From: Acidobacteriota bacterium
GTDB lineage: Bacteria > Acidobacteriota > Terriglobia > Bryobacterales > Bryobacteraceae
DNA length: 64,000 nucleotides
Assembly (NCBI GenBank): GCA_014584705.1
Contig: JACTMJ010000007.1
Location: 42,327 to 106,326 of the forward strand
Direction of reading: 5' to 3'
Part shown: positions 9,763-17,542 of the stretch, one piece after another
Layout of the letters: each line of letters starts with the position of its first letter
Numbering within the stretch: the first letter of the stretch is position 1
Notes under the pieces: generated by a model
The model's database searches: none
What the model saw: only the letters and a program-made list of their open reading frames with translations
What the model was told of the DNA's origin: nothing
Translations under genes and position numbers: made by a program

Positions 9763-10542
9763 TCAATCCAGATCCATGGTCACCGTAACCGGGCAATGGT
9801 CGCTGCCCATGACCTCGTTCAGGATATCGGCGCCGGCCAACCGCTCGCGATCCTGCCGGTGGATGGCAAAATGGTCAATCCTCCAGCCGATGTTGCGCGC
9901 GCGGGCGCCGGTGCGCTGGCTCCACCAACTGTACTTCACCGTGTCCGGATACAAGTGGCGGAAGGTATCCACCCAGCCGTCGTCGAGAAAGCCCGCCATC
10001 CAGGCGCGTTCTTCCGGGAGGTAGCCGGGGCTGGTTTCGTTCTCGTTCGGACGCGCGAGATCAATGGGCTGCGGCGCGACGTTGAAATCTCCGCCGAGCA
10101 GTACGGGCTTCCCCGACTTCCGCAATTCCGCCGCGTAGCGGTGGATTGCGGAGCAGAATCGCACCTTGTAATCGATGCGGCGGCCCGCATCCTGGCTGTT
10201 CGGAAAATACGCGCCCACCGCGATGTAATCGGGAAACTCGCCGGCGATCACACGGCCTTCTCCGTCGAATTCTTCAAGGCCCATCCCGAACTCGATGCGG
10301 CGCGGTTCCTCTTTGGCGAAGAGCGCCACGCCGCTGTAGCCCTTCTTCACGCGGGCCGGGTTCCAGAACTTGTAGTAGCGTGTATCGAGCAGAATTTCGG
10401 GCGGAATCTGCGGCAGAGTGGCGCGGACCTCCTGCAGTAGCAGGACGTCATGGTTCTGGGCTTCAAACCAATCCACGAATCCGCTTTTCGCGCAGGCGCG
10501 AATCCCATTCACATTCCAGGAGACGAACGATCGGAGAGCCAT
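9763..10542 (-). CDS. xth: Exodeoxyribonuclease III / AP endonuclease
   Basis: Base-excision-repair nuclease of the ExoIII/APE family, 259 aa, the usual length. Signature residues are visible: SWNVNGIRA at the N-terminus, the catalytic Glu in LLLQEVRA, GGDFNVAP with the catalytic Asp and Asn, and the C-terminal GSDHCPV with the catalytic His. It cleaves at abasic sites and removes nucleotides from 3' ends in the cytoplasm. It converges with the response-regulator gene and lies immediately downstream of the dehydratase gene on the same strand (four nt apart), which suggests read-through rather than a functional link. Confidence 0.93.
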   Translation of the reverse strand: MALRSFVSWNVNGIRACAKSGFVDWFEAQNHDVLLLQEVRATLPQIPPEILLDTRYYKFWNPARVKKGYSGVALFAKEEPRRIEFGMGLEEFDGEGRVIAGEFPDYIAVGAYFPNSQDAGRRIDYKVRFCSAIHRYAAELRKSGKPVLLGGDFNVAPQPIDLARPNENETSPGYLPEERAWMAGFLDDGWVDTFRHLYPDTVKYSWWSQRTGARARNIGWRIDHFAIHRQDRERLAGADILNEVMGSDHCPVTVTMDLD

Positions 10543-10546
10543 CGGA

Positions 10547-12532
10547 TCAGCGTTCCCCCAGCGCGCTCACGCCCGCGCCGAGCACTTCGAGGATGCGGTC
10601 CACATCGTAGACGCTGCCTCCCCAGGTTCCGCCGCTCACGGCTTGCAGCGCGGCCCAGAGGCGGGTATCGTCCGGGAGTTTGTCGTCGGGCTTGAGCGCC
10701 GGATTCGGGCTGCGCGTCGCAAGCAAGCGGTCCCCCTCCTCAACGCCCACGGCATTGCCGTTCTCACCGATCAGGTTCACGCTGCCCTCCAGGCGGATGC
10801 GGTCCACCGCGATCTCGATGATGTCGCCGTCGCGCACCTTGCCGAGAGGCCCGCCCGCAAGCGCTTCCGGGGTAATGTGGCCAATGCAGGCTCCGGTGGA
10901 AACACCGCTGAAGCGGGCATCGGTGAGAACCGCGATCTGCTTCCCGAAGGCGAGATGCCGGAGCGCCGAAGTGATCTGATATATCTCCTCCATACCGCTG
11001 CCCATCGGGCCACGGCAACAGAGCACCAGGATGTCGCCCGGAAGCAGCTTCTTCTCTCCGCGCCCCTTGACGGCCTGGATGGCTTCGGTCTCCGTCGTGA
11101 AGACTTTCGCCGGGCCGCGCTTGCGATAGACGCCGTCGGCGTCCACGACACTGTCGTCAATGGCGGTGGACTTGATGACGCTGCCGCCGGGGGCGAGATT
11201 GCCCACCGGAAAACAGACGGTGGACGTAAGCCCCTTGGCCGCGGCGCGTTCCGGCGACATGATCACATCGTCGGGATGGAACCCCTCGCGAGCCTCCAGG
11301 CGCTCGCGCAGGACGCGCCTCCGCTCCGAACCCTCCCACCAATCGAGCGCCGCGCCAAGCGTCAATCCGCTCACCGTCATCACATCCAGTTCGAGCAGGC
11401 CGGCTCGCTTCAGGTGCAGCATCACTTCCGGCACGCCGCCCGCCTGGAACACACGCGCCGTGGGATGGAACATCGGCCCGTTGGGCAGGGCATCGACAAG
11501 CCGCGGAACCTTGCGGTTGATCGCGGACCAGTCCTCCACCGTGGGCCGCCGCACGCCCGCGTGATAAGCGACGGCCGGGACGTGAATCACCAGGTTTGTC
11601 GAACCGCCAAACGCGGCGTGTACGATGAGCGCGTTGCGGAAAGCCGCTTCATTGAGGATGTCGCGCATGGCGATTCCGCGTGCGATGAGATGCAGCACGG
11701 CTTTGGCGGAGCGCGTGGCCGCATCGAGCCAGATGGGATGCCCGGAGGGCGCGAGCGCGGCGTGCGTTAGCGACATGCCCAGCGCTTCCGCCACCACCTG
11801 CGAAGTGGCCGCGGTGCCGAGGAACTGGCATCCCCCACCGGGCGACGCGCACGCGCGGCAAGTGGCTTCCTGCGCCTGCTCCATCGTGATCTCGCCATGC
11901 GTATAGCGCGCGCCGACGCTTTGCACTTTGCCCGCGTCCTCCCCCTCATCGGGGAGCAGGGCGACGCCGCCCGGCACCAGCACGCTCGAATACTTCCCCT
12001 CCCCGGCCAGGGCCATCATCATTGCGGGAAGACCCTTGTCACAGGTGGCCACTCCCACGACGCCGTGCCTGGTGGGCAGGGATCGGATCAGGCGCCGGTA
12101 GACGGTGGCCGCGTCGTTCCGGTAGGGCAGGCTGTCGAACATGCCCACGGTGCCCTGGGTGCGCCCATCGCAGGGATCCGTGACATACCCGGCGAACGGG
12201 ATCGCGTTGCGCCGCTTGAGTTCGAGCGCCGCGGCCCGCACCAGCAGGTTCACCTCCCAATGGCCGGTGTGGTAGCCCAGCGCAATGGGAGTGCCGTCTT
12301 CCGCGCGAATCCCCCCGTGGGTAGAAAGCAGAAGCACTTCCTTGCCGTTCAACTGCGTGGGGTTCCACCCCATGCCGACGTTCAGGCTCTTCGCGAAAAT
12401 GTTGCCAGAAGGCCCGTCGGTGAGCATCTCTTCCGTAAGCGGCACCTGGCCCTCCCGCGCGGGGGCGGTGGACCGCACCTCGAACAGGGAATCGTCGAGA
12501 GAATCGAGAATTTCGCGCGGCGTATCCAGCAT
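10547..12532 (-). CDS. IlvD/Edd-family dehydratase, YjhG/YagF-type (probable D-xylonate or related sugar-acid dehydratase)
   Basis: Iron-sulfur-dependent sugar-acid dehydratase of 661 aa, longer than IlvD and matching the YjhG/YagF branch. Fe-S and active-site Cys motifs are present: [21 protein letters not shown] and the pair [11 protein letters not shown]. The N-terminus has [20 protein letters not shown], typical of this branch. It would remove water from D-xylonate or a similar aldonate to give the 2-keto-3-deoxy acid. The divergent gene at 12706 is an HTH regulator with a ligand-binding domain and could control it. The exact substrate cannot be read from the sequence. Confidence 0.82.
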   Translation of the reverse strand: MLDTPREILDSLDDSLFEVRSTAPAREGQVPLTEEMLTDGPSGNIFAKSLNVGMGWNPTQLNGKEVLLLSTHGGIRAEDGTPIALGYHTGHWEVNLLVRAAALELKRRNAIPFAGYVTDPCDGRTQGTVGMFDSLPYRNDAATVYRRLIRSLPTRHGVVGVATCDKGLPAMMMALAGEGKYSSVLVPGGVALLPDEGEDAGKVQSVGARYTHGEITMEQAQEATCRACASPGGGCQFLGTAATSQVVAEALGMSLTHAALAPSGHPIWLDAATRSAKAVLHLIARGIAMRDILNEAAFRNALIVHAAFGGSTNLVIHVPAVAYHAGVRRPTVEDWSAINRKVPRLVDALPNGPMFHPTARVFQAGGVPEVMLHLKRAGLLELDVMTVSGLTLGAALDWWEGSERRRVLRERLEAREGFHPDDVIMSPERAAAKGLTSTVCFPVGNLAPGGSVIKSTAIDDSVVDADGVYRKRGPAKVFTTETEAIQAVKGRGEKKLLPGDILVLCCRGPMGSGMEEIYQITSALRHLAFGKQIAVLTDARFSGVSTGACIGHITPEALAGGPLGKVRDGDIIEIAVDRIRLEGSVNLIGENGNAVGVEEGDRLLATRSPNPALKPDDKLPDDTRLWAALQAVSGGTWGGSVYDVDRILEVLGAGVSALGER

Positions 12533-12705
12533 ACGTAGCTATTGTATTCCGCCGCCCCCGCAGCGCCATGGCAAGGCGCCTACTGGCCGGAGAGCGCGCC
12601 GCCGCGAGCTAAGGCAATCGCCGCCTGCGCTTTCTTCCGCCGCCGGACTATGCGGAGCTTCTGAGCCTTCGGCCGCCGATCCGCGATAGAGTGGTTCCCA
12701 GAGCG

Positions 12706-13827
12706 ATGCAAACGGGCGTTCGGAATCAACTCGGGGCTCTCCGCCGCGGCCGCGGGATCAGCGCGGCGGTGCTGGCGGCGCGGGTGGGCGTGAGCCGCCA
12801 GACGATCTACGCGATCGAAGCGGGCTCCTTCGTGCCCAATACGGAAGTGGCGCTTCGGCTGGCGCGCGAGCTTGAGGTCACCGTGGATGCCTTGTTCACG
12901 CTCGAAGCGGAAGAGCCCCTCCAGCGGAAACCGGTTGCGGCGGAGTTGTTGAGCGTTGCCACGCCCGCGGCCGGGGCCGGCGTACAGGTCTGCCGGGTGG
13001 GCGACCGGCTGGTGGGCGTCCCGGTGAACGCCGCGCCCTATTTTCTGCCGGAGGCCGACGGCATCATCGCGAAACTCGGACGCAAAGCGGGTGCGGCCGA
13101 CCTGATCATGTTCTCGCCGGAAGAAAGCTCCTCAAAACGGCTGGTTCTGGCGGGATGCGACCCCGCCATGGGACTTCTGGCCCGGATGGCGGAGCGAGAC
13201 GCCGGGATTGTAGCGGTCACCGCCGCGGCGTCGAGCCGGGTCGCCCTGAACTGGCTGCGCGAAGGCAAGGTGCATATCGCCGGCAGTCACCTCAAGGACG
13301 TGGAGACCGGCGAGTTCAACCTGCCCATCCTACGCCGCGACTATCCCGGAGAAGATTTCGCCGTCGTCACCTTCGCCCGCTGGGAAGAAGGCTACGTCAC
13401 GGCGGCCGGCAACCCGCTAGCCATCAAGGCAATCGAAGATCTGAAGCGACCGAAGGTCCGGCTGGTGAACCGGGAACCGGGCTCCGGCAGCCGCGCGCTG
13501 CTCGATCACCTTCTTACGCAGGCCGGTATTCCCGCACCGAAGGTGAAGGGCTATGAGCGGGTTGCGTTCGGCCATTTGGCCGCCGCCTATATGGTGCATG
13601 TGGGGGAAGCGGACGCCTGCATCGCCACGCGTGCCGCCGCGAACGCCTTTGGGCTCGATTTCGTTCCCCTTCAATCCGAGCGCTACGACTTTGTCGTTCG
13701 CCGCGAAAGCCTCGACCTGCCCGCCGTCCAGAGCTTCATGGACGTTCTGCTGAAGGCGAAACTGCGCCGGAAACTCGAGGTGCTTGCCGGTTACGACACC
13801 TCGCAAACGGGCGTCGTCCTGGCCTGA
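12706..13827 (+). CDS. XRE-family regulator fused to a periplasmic-binding-protein-like domain
   Basis: Predicted cytoplasmic transcription regulator of 373 aa. Residues about 5-65 form a Cro/C1-type helix-turn-helix (LGALRRGRGISAAVLAARVG followed by SRQTIYAIEAG). The rest is a PBP-like domain related to molybdate/tungstate-binding folds (REPGSGSRALLDHLL, GHLAAAYMVHVGEADACIATRAAA). There is no signal peptide, so the domain probably senses an intracellular ligand, as in other HTH-PBP regulators. A GTG five codons upstream is an alternative start; the ATG at 12706 fits the HTH N-terminus better. It diverges from the dehydratase gene. Confidence 0.82.
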   Translation: MQTGVRNQLGALRRGRGISAAVLAARVGVSRQTIYAIEAGSFVPNTEVALRLARELEVTVDALFTLEAEEPLQRKPVAAELLSVATPAAGAGVQVCRVGDRLVGVPVNAAPYFLPEADGIIAKLGRKAGAADLIMFSPEESSSKRLVLAGCDPAMGLLARMAERDAGIVAVTAAASSRVALNWLREGKVHIAGSHLKDVETGEFNLPILRRDYPGEDFAVVTFARWEEGYVTAAGNPLAIKAIEDLKRPKVRLVNREPGSGSRALLDHLLTQAGIPAPKVKGYERVAFGHLAAAYMVHVGEADACIATRAAANAFGLDFVPLQSERYDFVVRRESLDLPAVQSFMDVLLKAKLRRKLEVLAGYDTSQTGVVLA

Positions 13828-14002
13828 ACGGCAAGCCGCGCGGCGCATTCCGGCTCCCCGCCCGGGCGCCGATTCCCGGTTCGCCGTCCCGCACCGCGCC
13901 GGATTGGCTCCCGCCCCCGTTTCCGGTTCTCAATGCTGGATGCCGCCGGTATACTGAGGATGGCAATCGTCGCCCAGCCCGGATACGAAAGGATTCCGTC
14001 CC

Positions 14003-14905
14003 ATGCTGAACCGCCGTCTGTTTCTCGCGCTCGCCGGCGCCCTGCCCCTCCGGGCCGCCCGTTTCTCGAAGCCCATCGGAATCAATCTCTACACGGTGCG
14101 GGACTCCCTCGCCAAGGATGCCGCGGGCACGTATCAGGCGCTTCACGCACTGGGCATCCGGGAGCTGGAAGTCCGCCCCAACCATTTGCGGGATCACGGC
14201 GATCTCATCCGTCGGAATGCGTTGAAGCCCGTCCACATGTTCATCGAATCCGCCGTGATTACCGGGGATTGGGAGGCGGGCCTCGCGATGCAACGGGCGA
14301 TGGCGAAGCAGATGAACCTGCCGGAACCGAAAGCCGACGGACCAAGACCTACACTTGCCGAGATGGCGGCGCTCGCCAAACAATTCGGAATCGAGCGCCT
14401 GGGAATCAGCTATCTACTGCCGGCGGAGCGCCCGAACGCGATCGGCCACATCAACCGCGCGACGGAGGAACTCGCGAAGCATGGCCTCGGTTTCTACTAT
14501 CACAACCATGCCTGGGAGTTCGATGCCGGCAAAGGCCCCCGATTCCTTGACCGCCTCCGGCAGGAATCCGACCCTAGGGTGAAGCTGGAACTGGATCTGT
14601 TCTGGGCCACTATCGGCGGCGATGACCCGGTGACGCTTCTCCAAACCTGGAAGGGCCGCGTGGCCAGCCTGCACATGAAGGACGTCGCCCGCGACGCACC
14701 CCGGCAGAAGACCGAAATGAGCATCCCACGAACGGCCTTCAAGGAGTTGGGGGCGGGCATTCTCGATTGGCCGCGCCTGCTTGCCGCGGCCTCCGCCGCC
14801 GGGGTTGGACACTATCTGATTGAGCAGGATTACACTGAGGGCGACCCGCTCGATAGCGTGCGGCGCAGCGTCGCCTTTCTGAAGCAGGCCGAGATTCCTG
14901 GCTAA
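14003..14905 (+). CDS. Exported sugar phosphate isomerase/epimerase-like TIM-barrel protein
   Basis: Protein of 300 aa in the xylose-isomerase-like TIM-barrel (AP-endonuclease-2) superfamily. The N-terminus MLNRRLFLALAGALPLRAA is Tat-like, with the twin Arg at residues 4-5. Probable metal-site motifs are YYHNHAWEF, LELDLFWA and SLHMKD, in the expected order. Families of this type isomerise or epimerise sugars and inositols; the substrate here is unknown. An AAGGA lies upstream of the ATG. Only 90 bp separate it from the small prodomain-like gene downstream on the same strand, but nothing ties it to the neighbouring modification cluster. Confidence 0.75.
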   Translation: MLNRRLFLALAGALPLRAARFSKPIGINLYTVRDSLAKDAAGTYQALHALGIRELEVRPNHLRDHGDLIRRNALKPVHMFIESAVITGDWEAGLAMQRAMAKQMNLPEPKADGPRPTLAEMAALAKQFGIERLGISYLLPAERPNAIGHINRATEELAKHGLGFYYHNHAWEFDAGKGPRFLDRLRQESDPRVKLELDLFWATIGGDDPVTLLQTWKGRVASLHMKDVARDAPRQKTEMSIPRTAFKELGAGILDWPRLLAAASAAGVGHYLIEQDYTEGDPLDSVRRSVAFLKQAEIPG

Positions 14906-14994
14906 ACAGCGCGCATGCGAAGGCCTCTTCCGGGAGCGCTCGCGTGCCAACGCGGCAAGGAAGATTCTTGCGGGATCGCGGGCGCGGACGCAGA

Positions 14995-15264
14995 ATGGAA
15001 GTGGCGATGCGTTTGCTCTTCCAGCTTCAGGAGAACCGGCCGTCTCAGGCAGCCGCCCAGGAACCGGCGGCGCTGCCGGAGCGCGTGCGACAGGTGCTCG
15101 AAGACGCCGGCGCAACCAGTGTGCGCGCGTCTCACCCGGAACTCCCCGGCCTGTATACGGCGGAGTTGCCGGACCGGGCGGCCATTGACGGCGTAATCGC
15201 GCGTCTCCGGAAATTGCCCGAAATCCGCCATGCGGAACCGGATTCCTTCGGCATGACGTTCTAG
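14995..15264 (+). CDS. Small protein resembling a free-standing subtilase prodomain (inhibitor I9-like)
   Basis: Small protein of 89 aa (or 85 aa from the ATG at 15007). The C-terminal half reads GLYTAELPDRAAIDGVIARL, then KLPEIRHAEPDSFG. This is the beta-alpha-beta pattern ending in a (V/I)xxAEPD strand seen in S8 subtilase propeptides and I9 inhibitors. The subtilase at 17543 carries a comparable segment (GTYRVRLSADAD through VEAAEANRW). Such domains fold or inhibit the protease, so this could act in trans on the neighbouring subtilase. There is no signal peptide and no Cys. It converges with the methyltransferase gene. The resemblance was judged by eye and is short; it could be unrelated. 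Confidence 0.5.
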   Translation: MEVAMRLLFQLQENRPSQAAAQEPAALPERVRQVLEDAGATSVRASHPELPGLYTAELPDRAAIDGVIARLRKLPEIRHAEPDSFGMTF

Positions 15265-15284
15265 CGCGAAGCCGCGCCTTCCCG

Positions 15285-16085
15285 TTACGCGGCCGGTGGA
15301 ACGAGAAGCGTGCTTGCGGGCGTGAGATAAGCCGAGGGCAGGTGCGCGATGGGCATGCGCTCCACCCGCGCCTTGCCTCGGGGATGGAAGGACGCTTCGT
15401 AGAGAGTCGCCAGGTGCATCGGAGAATAAATCCGGGCAAGCACATCCACCAGAACGGGAAACGAGCTCAGGTCGTATCCGCCGGATTCATACGTCCAATT
15501 GCCGATCGTGCCGATCTGCCACAGCAGCAGGTGAGCGGTGCGATCCACCGGCGGCGAGCGCATCAGGAAGCTGGTGGCTTCGTATGCCTGGCAGCCATCG
15601 CCGGGGTCGATACCCAGATCCGCGTAGAGGCAATCGGCGGCGGAAATGCCCGGCAGCATCCGGGCCGGAAAACCGGCGGCACGAGCGCGGCGCACGGATT
15701 CGTGAGAGGGGTAGGTAAACACTCCGGGGTGCCCGTAAAATGCCGCAACCGTGCGCTTGCCCTTTTCGAGTTCAGCCATGAGTTCGAGCACCATCCCCTC
15801 ATACGTAAAGCTACGTTCCATGCCGTCGGCATAGAGATCGGTCATCGTCTTCGCGTTGGGGTTGATCGCGAGCAGCGCATCCTCCTGAATCGGCTCTCCA
15901 ATCACGTGCAGCAGAGATTCGGCGGAGGCCATCGCGGCCACGGCCTCCAGGGTCAACTGGGTTACCGCGCGAATCCCGGTGCCCACCACGGTAAGCGAAG
16001 GCCTGGGAGCGGGCACCGGTTGCACGGCGTCCATGAGCCGGCCAATCGACGCCGCGGCGTTCCGCAGCTCATCTGTGTATTTCAT
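15285..16085 (-). CDS. Borosin-type peptide backbone alpha-N-methyltransferase homologue (SAM/tetrapyrrole methylase fold)
   Basis: Protein of 266 aa with the SAM/tetrapyrrole-methylase fold. The block pattern closely follows the fungal borosin enzyme OphMA as I recall it: SLTVVGTGI near the start, FYGHPGVFTYPSHE, ARMLPGISAADCLYADLGID, YEATSFLMR and a lipid-like LLLWQIGTIGNW. OphMA methylates backbone amides of its own C-terminal tail. Here there is no tail, which matches the split borosin layout in bacteria (SonM-type), where the precursor is separate. The start ATG has AAGGAG eight nt upstream. It lies 40 bp downstream of the PRMT-like gene on the same strand. The enzyme class is well supported; the substrate is not known. 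A small-molecule tetrapyrrole methylase role is less likely, given the GHPGVF and PGISAADCL blocks. Confidence 0.82.
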   Translation of the reverse strand: MKYTDELRNAAASIGRLMDAVQPVPAPRPSLTVVGTGIRAVTQLTLEAVAAMASAESLLHVIGEPIQEDALLAINPNAKTMTDLYADGMERSFTYEGMVLELMAELEKGKRTVAAFYGHPGVFTYPSHESVRRARAAGFPARMLPGISAADCLYADLGIDPGDGCQAYEATSFLMRSPPVDRTAHLLLWQIGTIGNWTYESGGYDLSSFPVLVDVLARIYSPMHLATLYEASFHPRGKARVERMPIAHLPSAYLTPASTLLVPPAA

Positions 16086-16125
16086 TGGCGGTACTCCTTT
16101 CCAGCGGTGCGCGCGCCTGCCCTGG

Positions 16126-17100
16126 CTACTCGGCGTAGGCGCGCCACGGCACTCGCGAGCCCGCATCCGGGTGCTTGCGCGTGTCGTGGACCTCCATTGC
16201 GCCGTCTTTCCCCCGCGACGCCCAAATGTGGTGGGAGCCAAGAAGAGAGGCCGGCACATTATGGAAGCCCACCTCCAGACGTTCTCCGGCGACGAAATCC
16301 GCGGCGTTTGAGACCGGAAAGAGGAACTGCCCCCAGTGCATCGCCGGTTGCCCGGGCGCGTTCGAAAGCGGCTCCGTTCCCGGCATTTGTGCTTCAAACC
16401 ACGCCGCGAATCCGTTCACGCCGGTTCCGGTGAGTGGGAAAGAGAGTTCGGCAGCATAAGGGGAACGCGCTTCGGCCGCGGGCATCGTCGCGCAATCGGA
16501 AACCCAAAGCGGCATCGCCTCCGCACGAAGCGCCTCGGCGGAAACCGGATCCTTCAGCCAGACCACTTCGTGCGGGGAAAAGGGCGCAAGCGCGCTCAAA
16601 TCCAGGCCGTACACACGCCCCCGGAGTTGCAGCGCCTGTTCGGCCGCCGGGTGTTTGACCGGCGCGAGGAACGCCGTAACTACGGAGGGAATCATCGCCC
16701 CTCCCGGCTTCAGGCAGCGGTCCCTCGCCTGCAGCACCGGAGCAAGCATGTTCTCGTCCACGCCATAGACCCCGAGCCATTCGGAAACGAGCACGTCCAC
16801 CTGCTCCGGGATCCATAGGTTATCCATATCCATGGGAAGCACCTGGATCACATCCGCGAAACCGTTCTCCGCGATCAGACGCCGGGCCAGCGCGGCCGCT
16901 ACCGGCGCGCGTTCCACCGCGTACACCCGGGCCGCGCCCGCCTGCGCCGCGAACAGGCTCAGGATTCCCGAACCCGCGCCCACGTCCAGCACCACATCGC
17001 CCTTCCGTACCGTGGAGCGAATGGATCTCTCAAAAGAGCGGGTTCTTGGTTCATCGCCAACCATAAGACGATGGATATTCAGGTCATCGTAAGAGAACAC
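16126..17100 (-). CDS. PRMT-like SAM-dependent methyltransferase
   Basis: Class I methyltransferase of 324 aa in the protein arginine methyltransferase superfamily. Motif I is VVLDVGAGSGILSLFAAQAG. The double-E loop is present as SEWLGVYGVDENML followed by ARDRCLKPGGAMIPS, with both Glu residues that hold the Arg guanidinium in PRMTs. A C-terminal beta-barrel-like half follows. PRMTs are uncommon in bacteria. The start is GTG with GGAG seven nt upstream. It is the first gene of a two-gene unit with the borosin-like methyltransferase and is divergent from the subtilase, whose repeats contain many Arg residues. The target protein is inferred, not shown. Confidence 0.75.
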   Translation of the reverse strand: MFSYDDLNIHRLMVGDEPRTRSFERSIRSTVRKGDVVLDVGAGSGILSLFAAQAGAARVYAVERAPVAAALARRLIAENGFADVIQVLPMDMDNLWIPEQVDVLVSEWLGVYGVDENMLAPVLQARDRCLKPGGAMIPSVVTAFLAPVKHPAAEQALQLRGRVYGLDLSALAPFSPHEVVWLKDPVSAEALRAEAMPLWVSDCATMPAAEARSPYAAELSFPLTGTGVNGFAAWFEAQMPGTEPLSNAPGQPAMHWGQFLFPVSNAADFVAGERLEVGFHNVPASLLGSHHIWASRGKDGAMEVHDTRKHPDAGSRVPWRAYAE

Positions 17101-17542
17101 GCGTAATCTCCAGGTGCTACTTACTTACCATGGAATAGGGGAGCGTACAAGCAGGTAATTTATTAACCACGTACGCGATCTTTTCGTGCATTTTTTGTTA
17201 ATCATGGACGCGGTTTACGAATGTTTCCAAACTATAAATAATTCGGCCGCCGCGGAGCGCCGATGCGGCGGGACGCTTGAACCGCCTGGGTAACGAGCCG
17301 GCTTCTGGCATCGGGTACCGGAAGGGCGCGCGTTCCGGCGCGGGTTGTTAATTTATTGAAGGAATATCAGCGCGAAACATAAATGAATTAGATTTTTCTT
17401 GATAGCCGCCCGGCTCAGCTATAGAATCGCCATAATAGCGAGACTACTCAGCCATCTGGATTTACCCTTCAGATCTCGTTAGCGTCCCAGGTTAAATAAT
17501 AGAAGCCCGGGATTTGCATGTATAGATGCAGGGAGTCTCACC
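17101..17542. other. Divergent intergenic region upstream of the two modification units
   Basis: This 442-bp region is visibly more AT-rich than its surroundings and separates the PRMT-like gene (minus) from the subtilase (plus). It holds a sigma-70-like promoter toward the subtilase and a GGGAG ribosome binding site seven nt before its ATG. The GTG of the minus gene has GGAG seven nt upstream at the left end. Short frames at 17204-17293 (+, 29 aa) and 17125-17205 (-, 26 aa) lack ribosome binding sites. I saw no convincing precursor peptide here. Confidence 0.6.
17399..17427 (+). promoter_or_regulatory. Sigma-70-like promoter for the subtilase operon
   Basis: TTGATA and TAGAAT are separated by 17 bp, inside an AT-rich stretch about 115 bp upstream of the subtilase ATG. 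Transcription would start near 17434 and leave an untranslated leader of about 105 nt. Only the motif and spacing support this call. Confidence 0.4.

Noticed and set aside
17125..17205. 26-aa minus-strand frame upstream of the PRMT-like gene as a precursor peptide
   Set aside because: Too short and without a ribosome binding site or leader/core organisation.
17204..17293. 29-aa plus-strand frame (MDAVYECFQTINNS...) as a possible RiPP precursor
   Set aside because: It has no ribosome binding site, lies before the mapped promoter and does not resemble borosin or class V lanthipeptide precursors. It would deserve a second look only if conserved.
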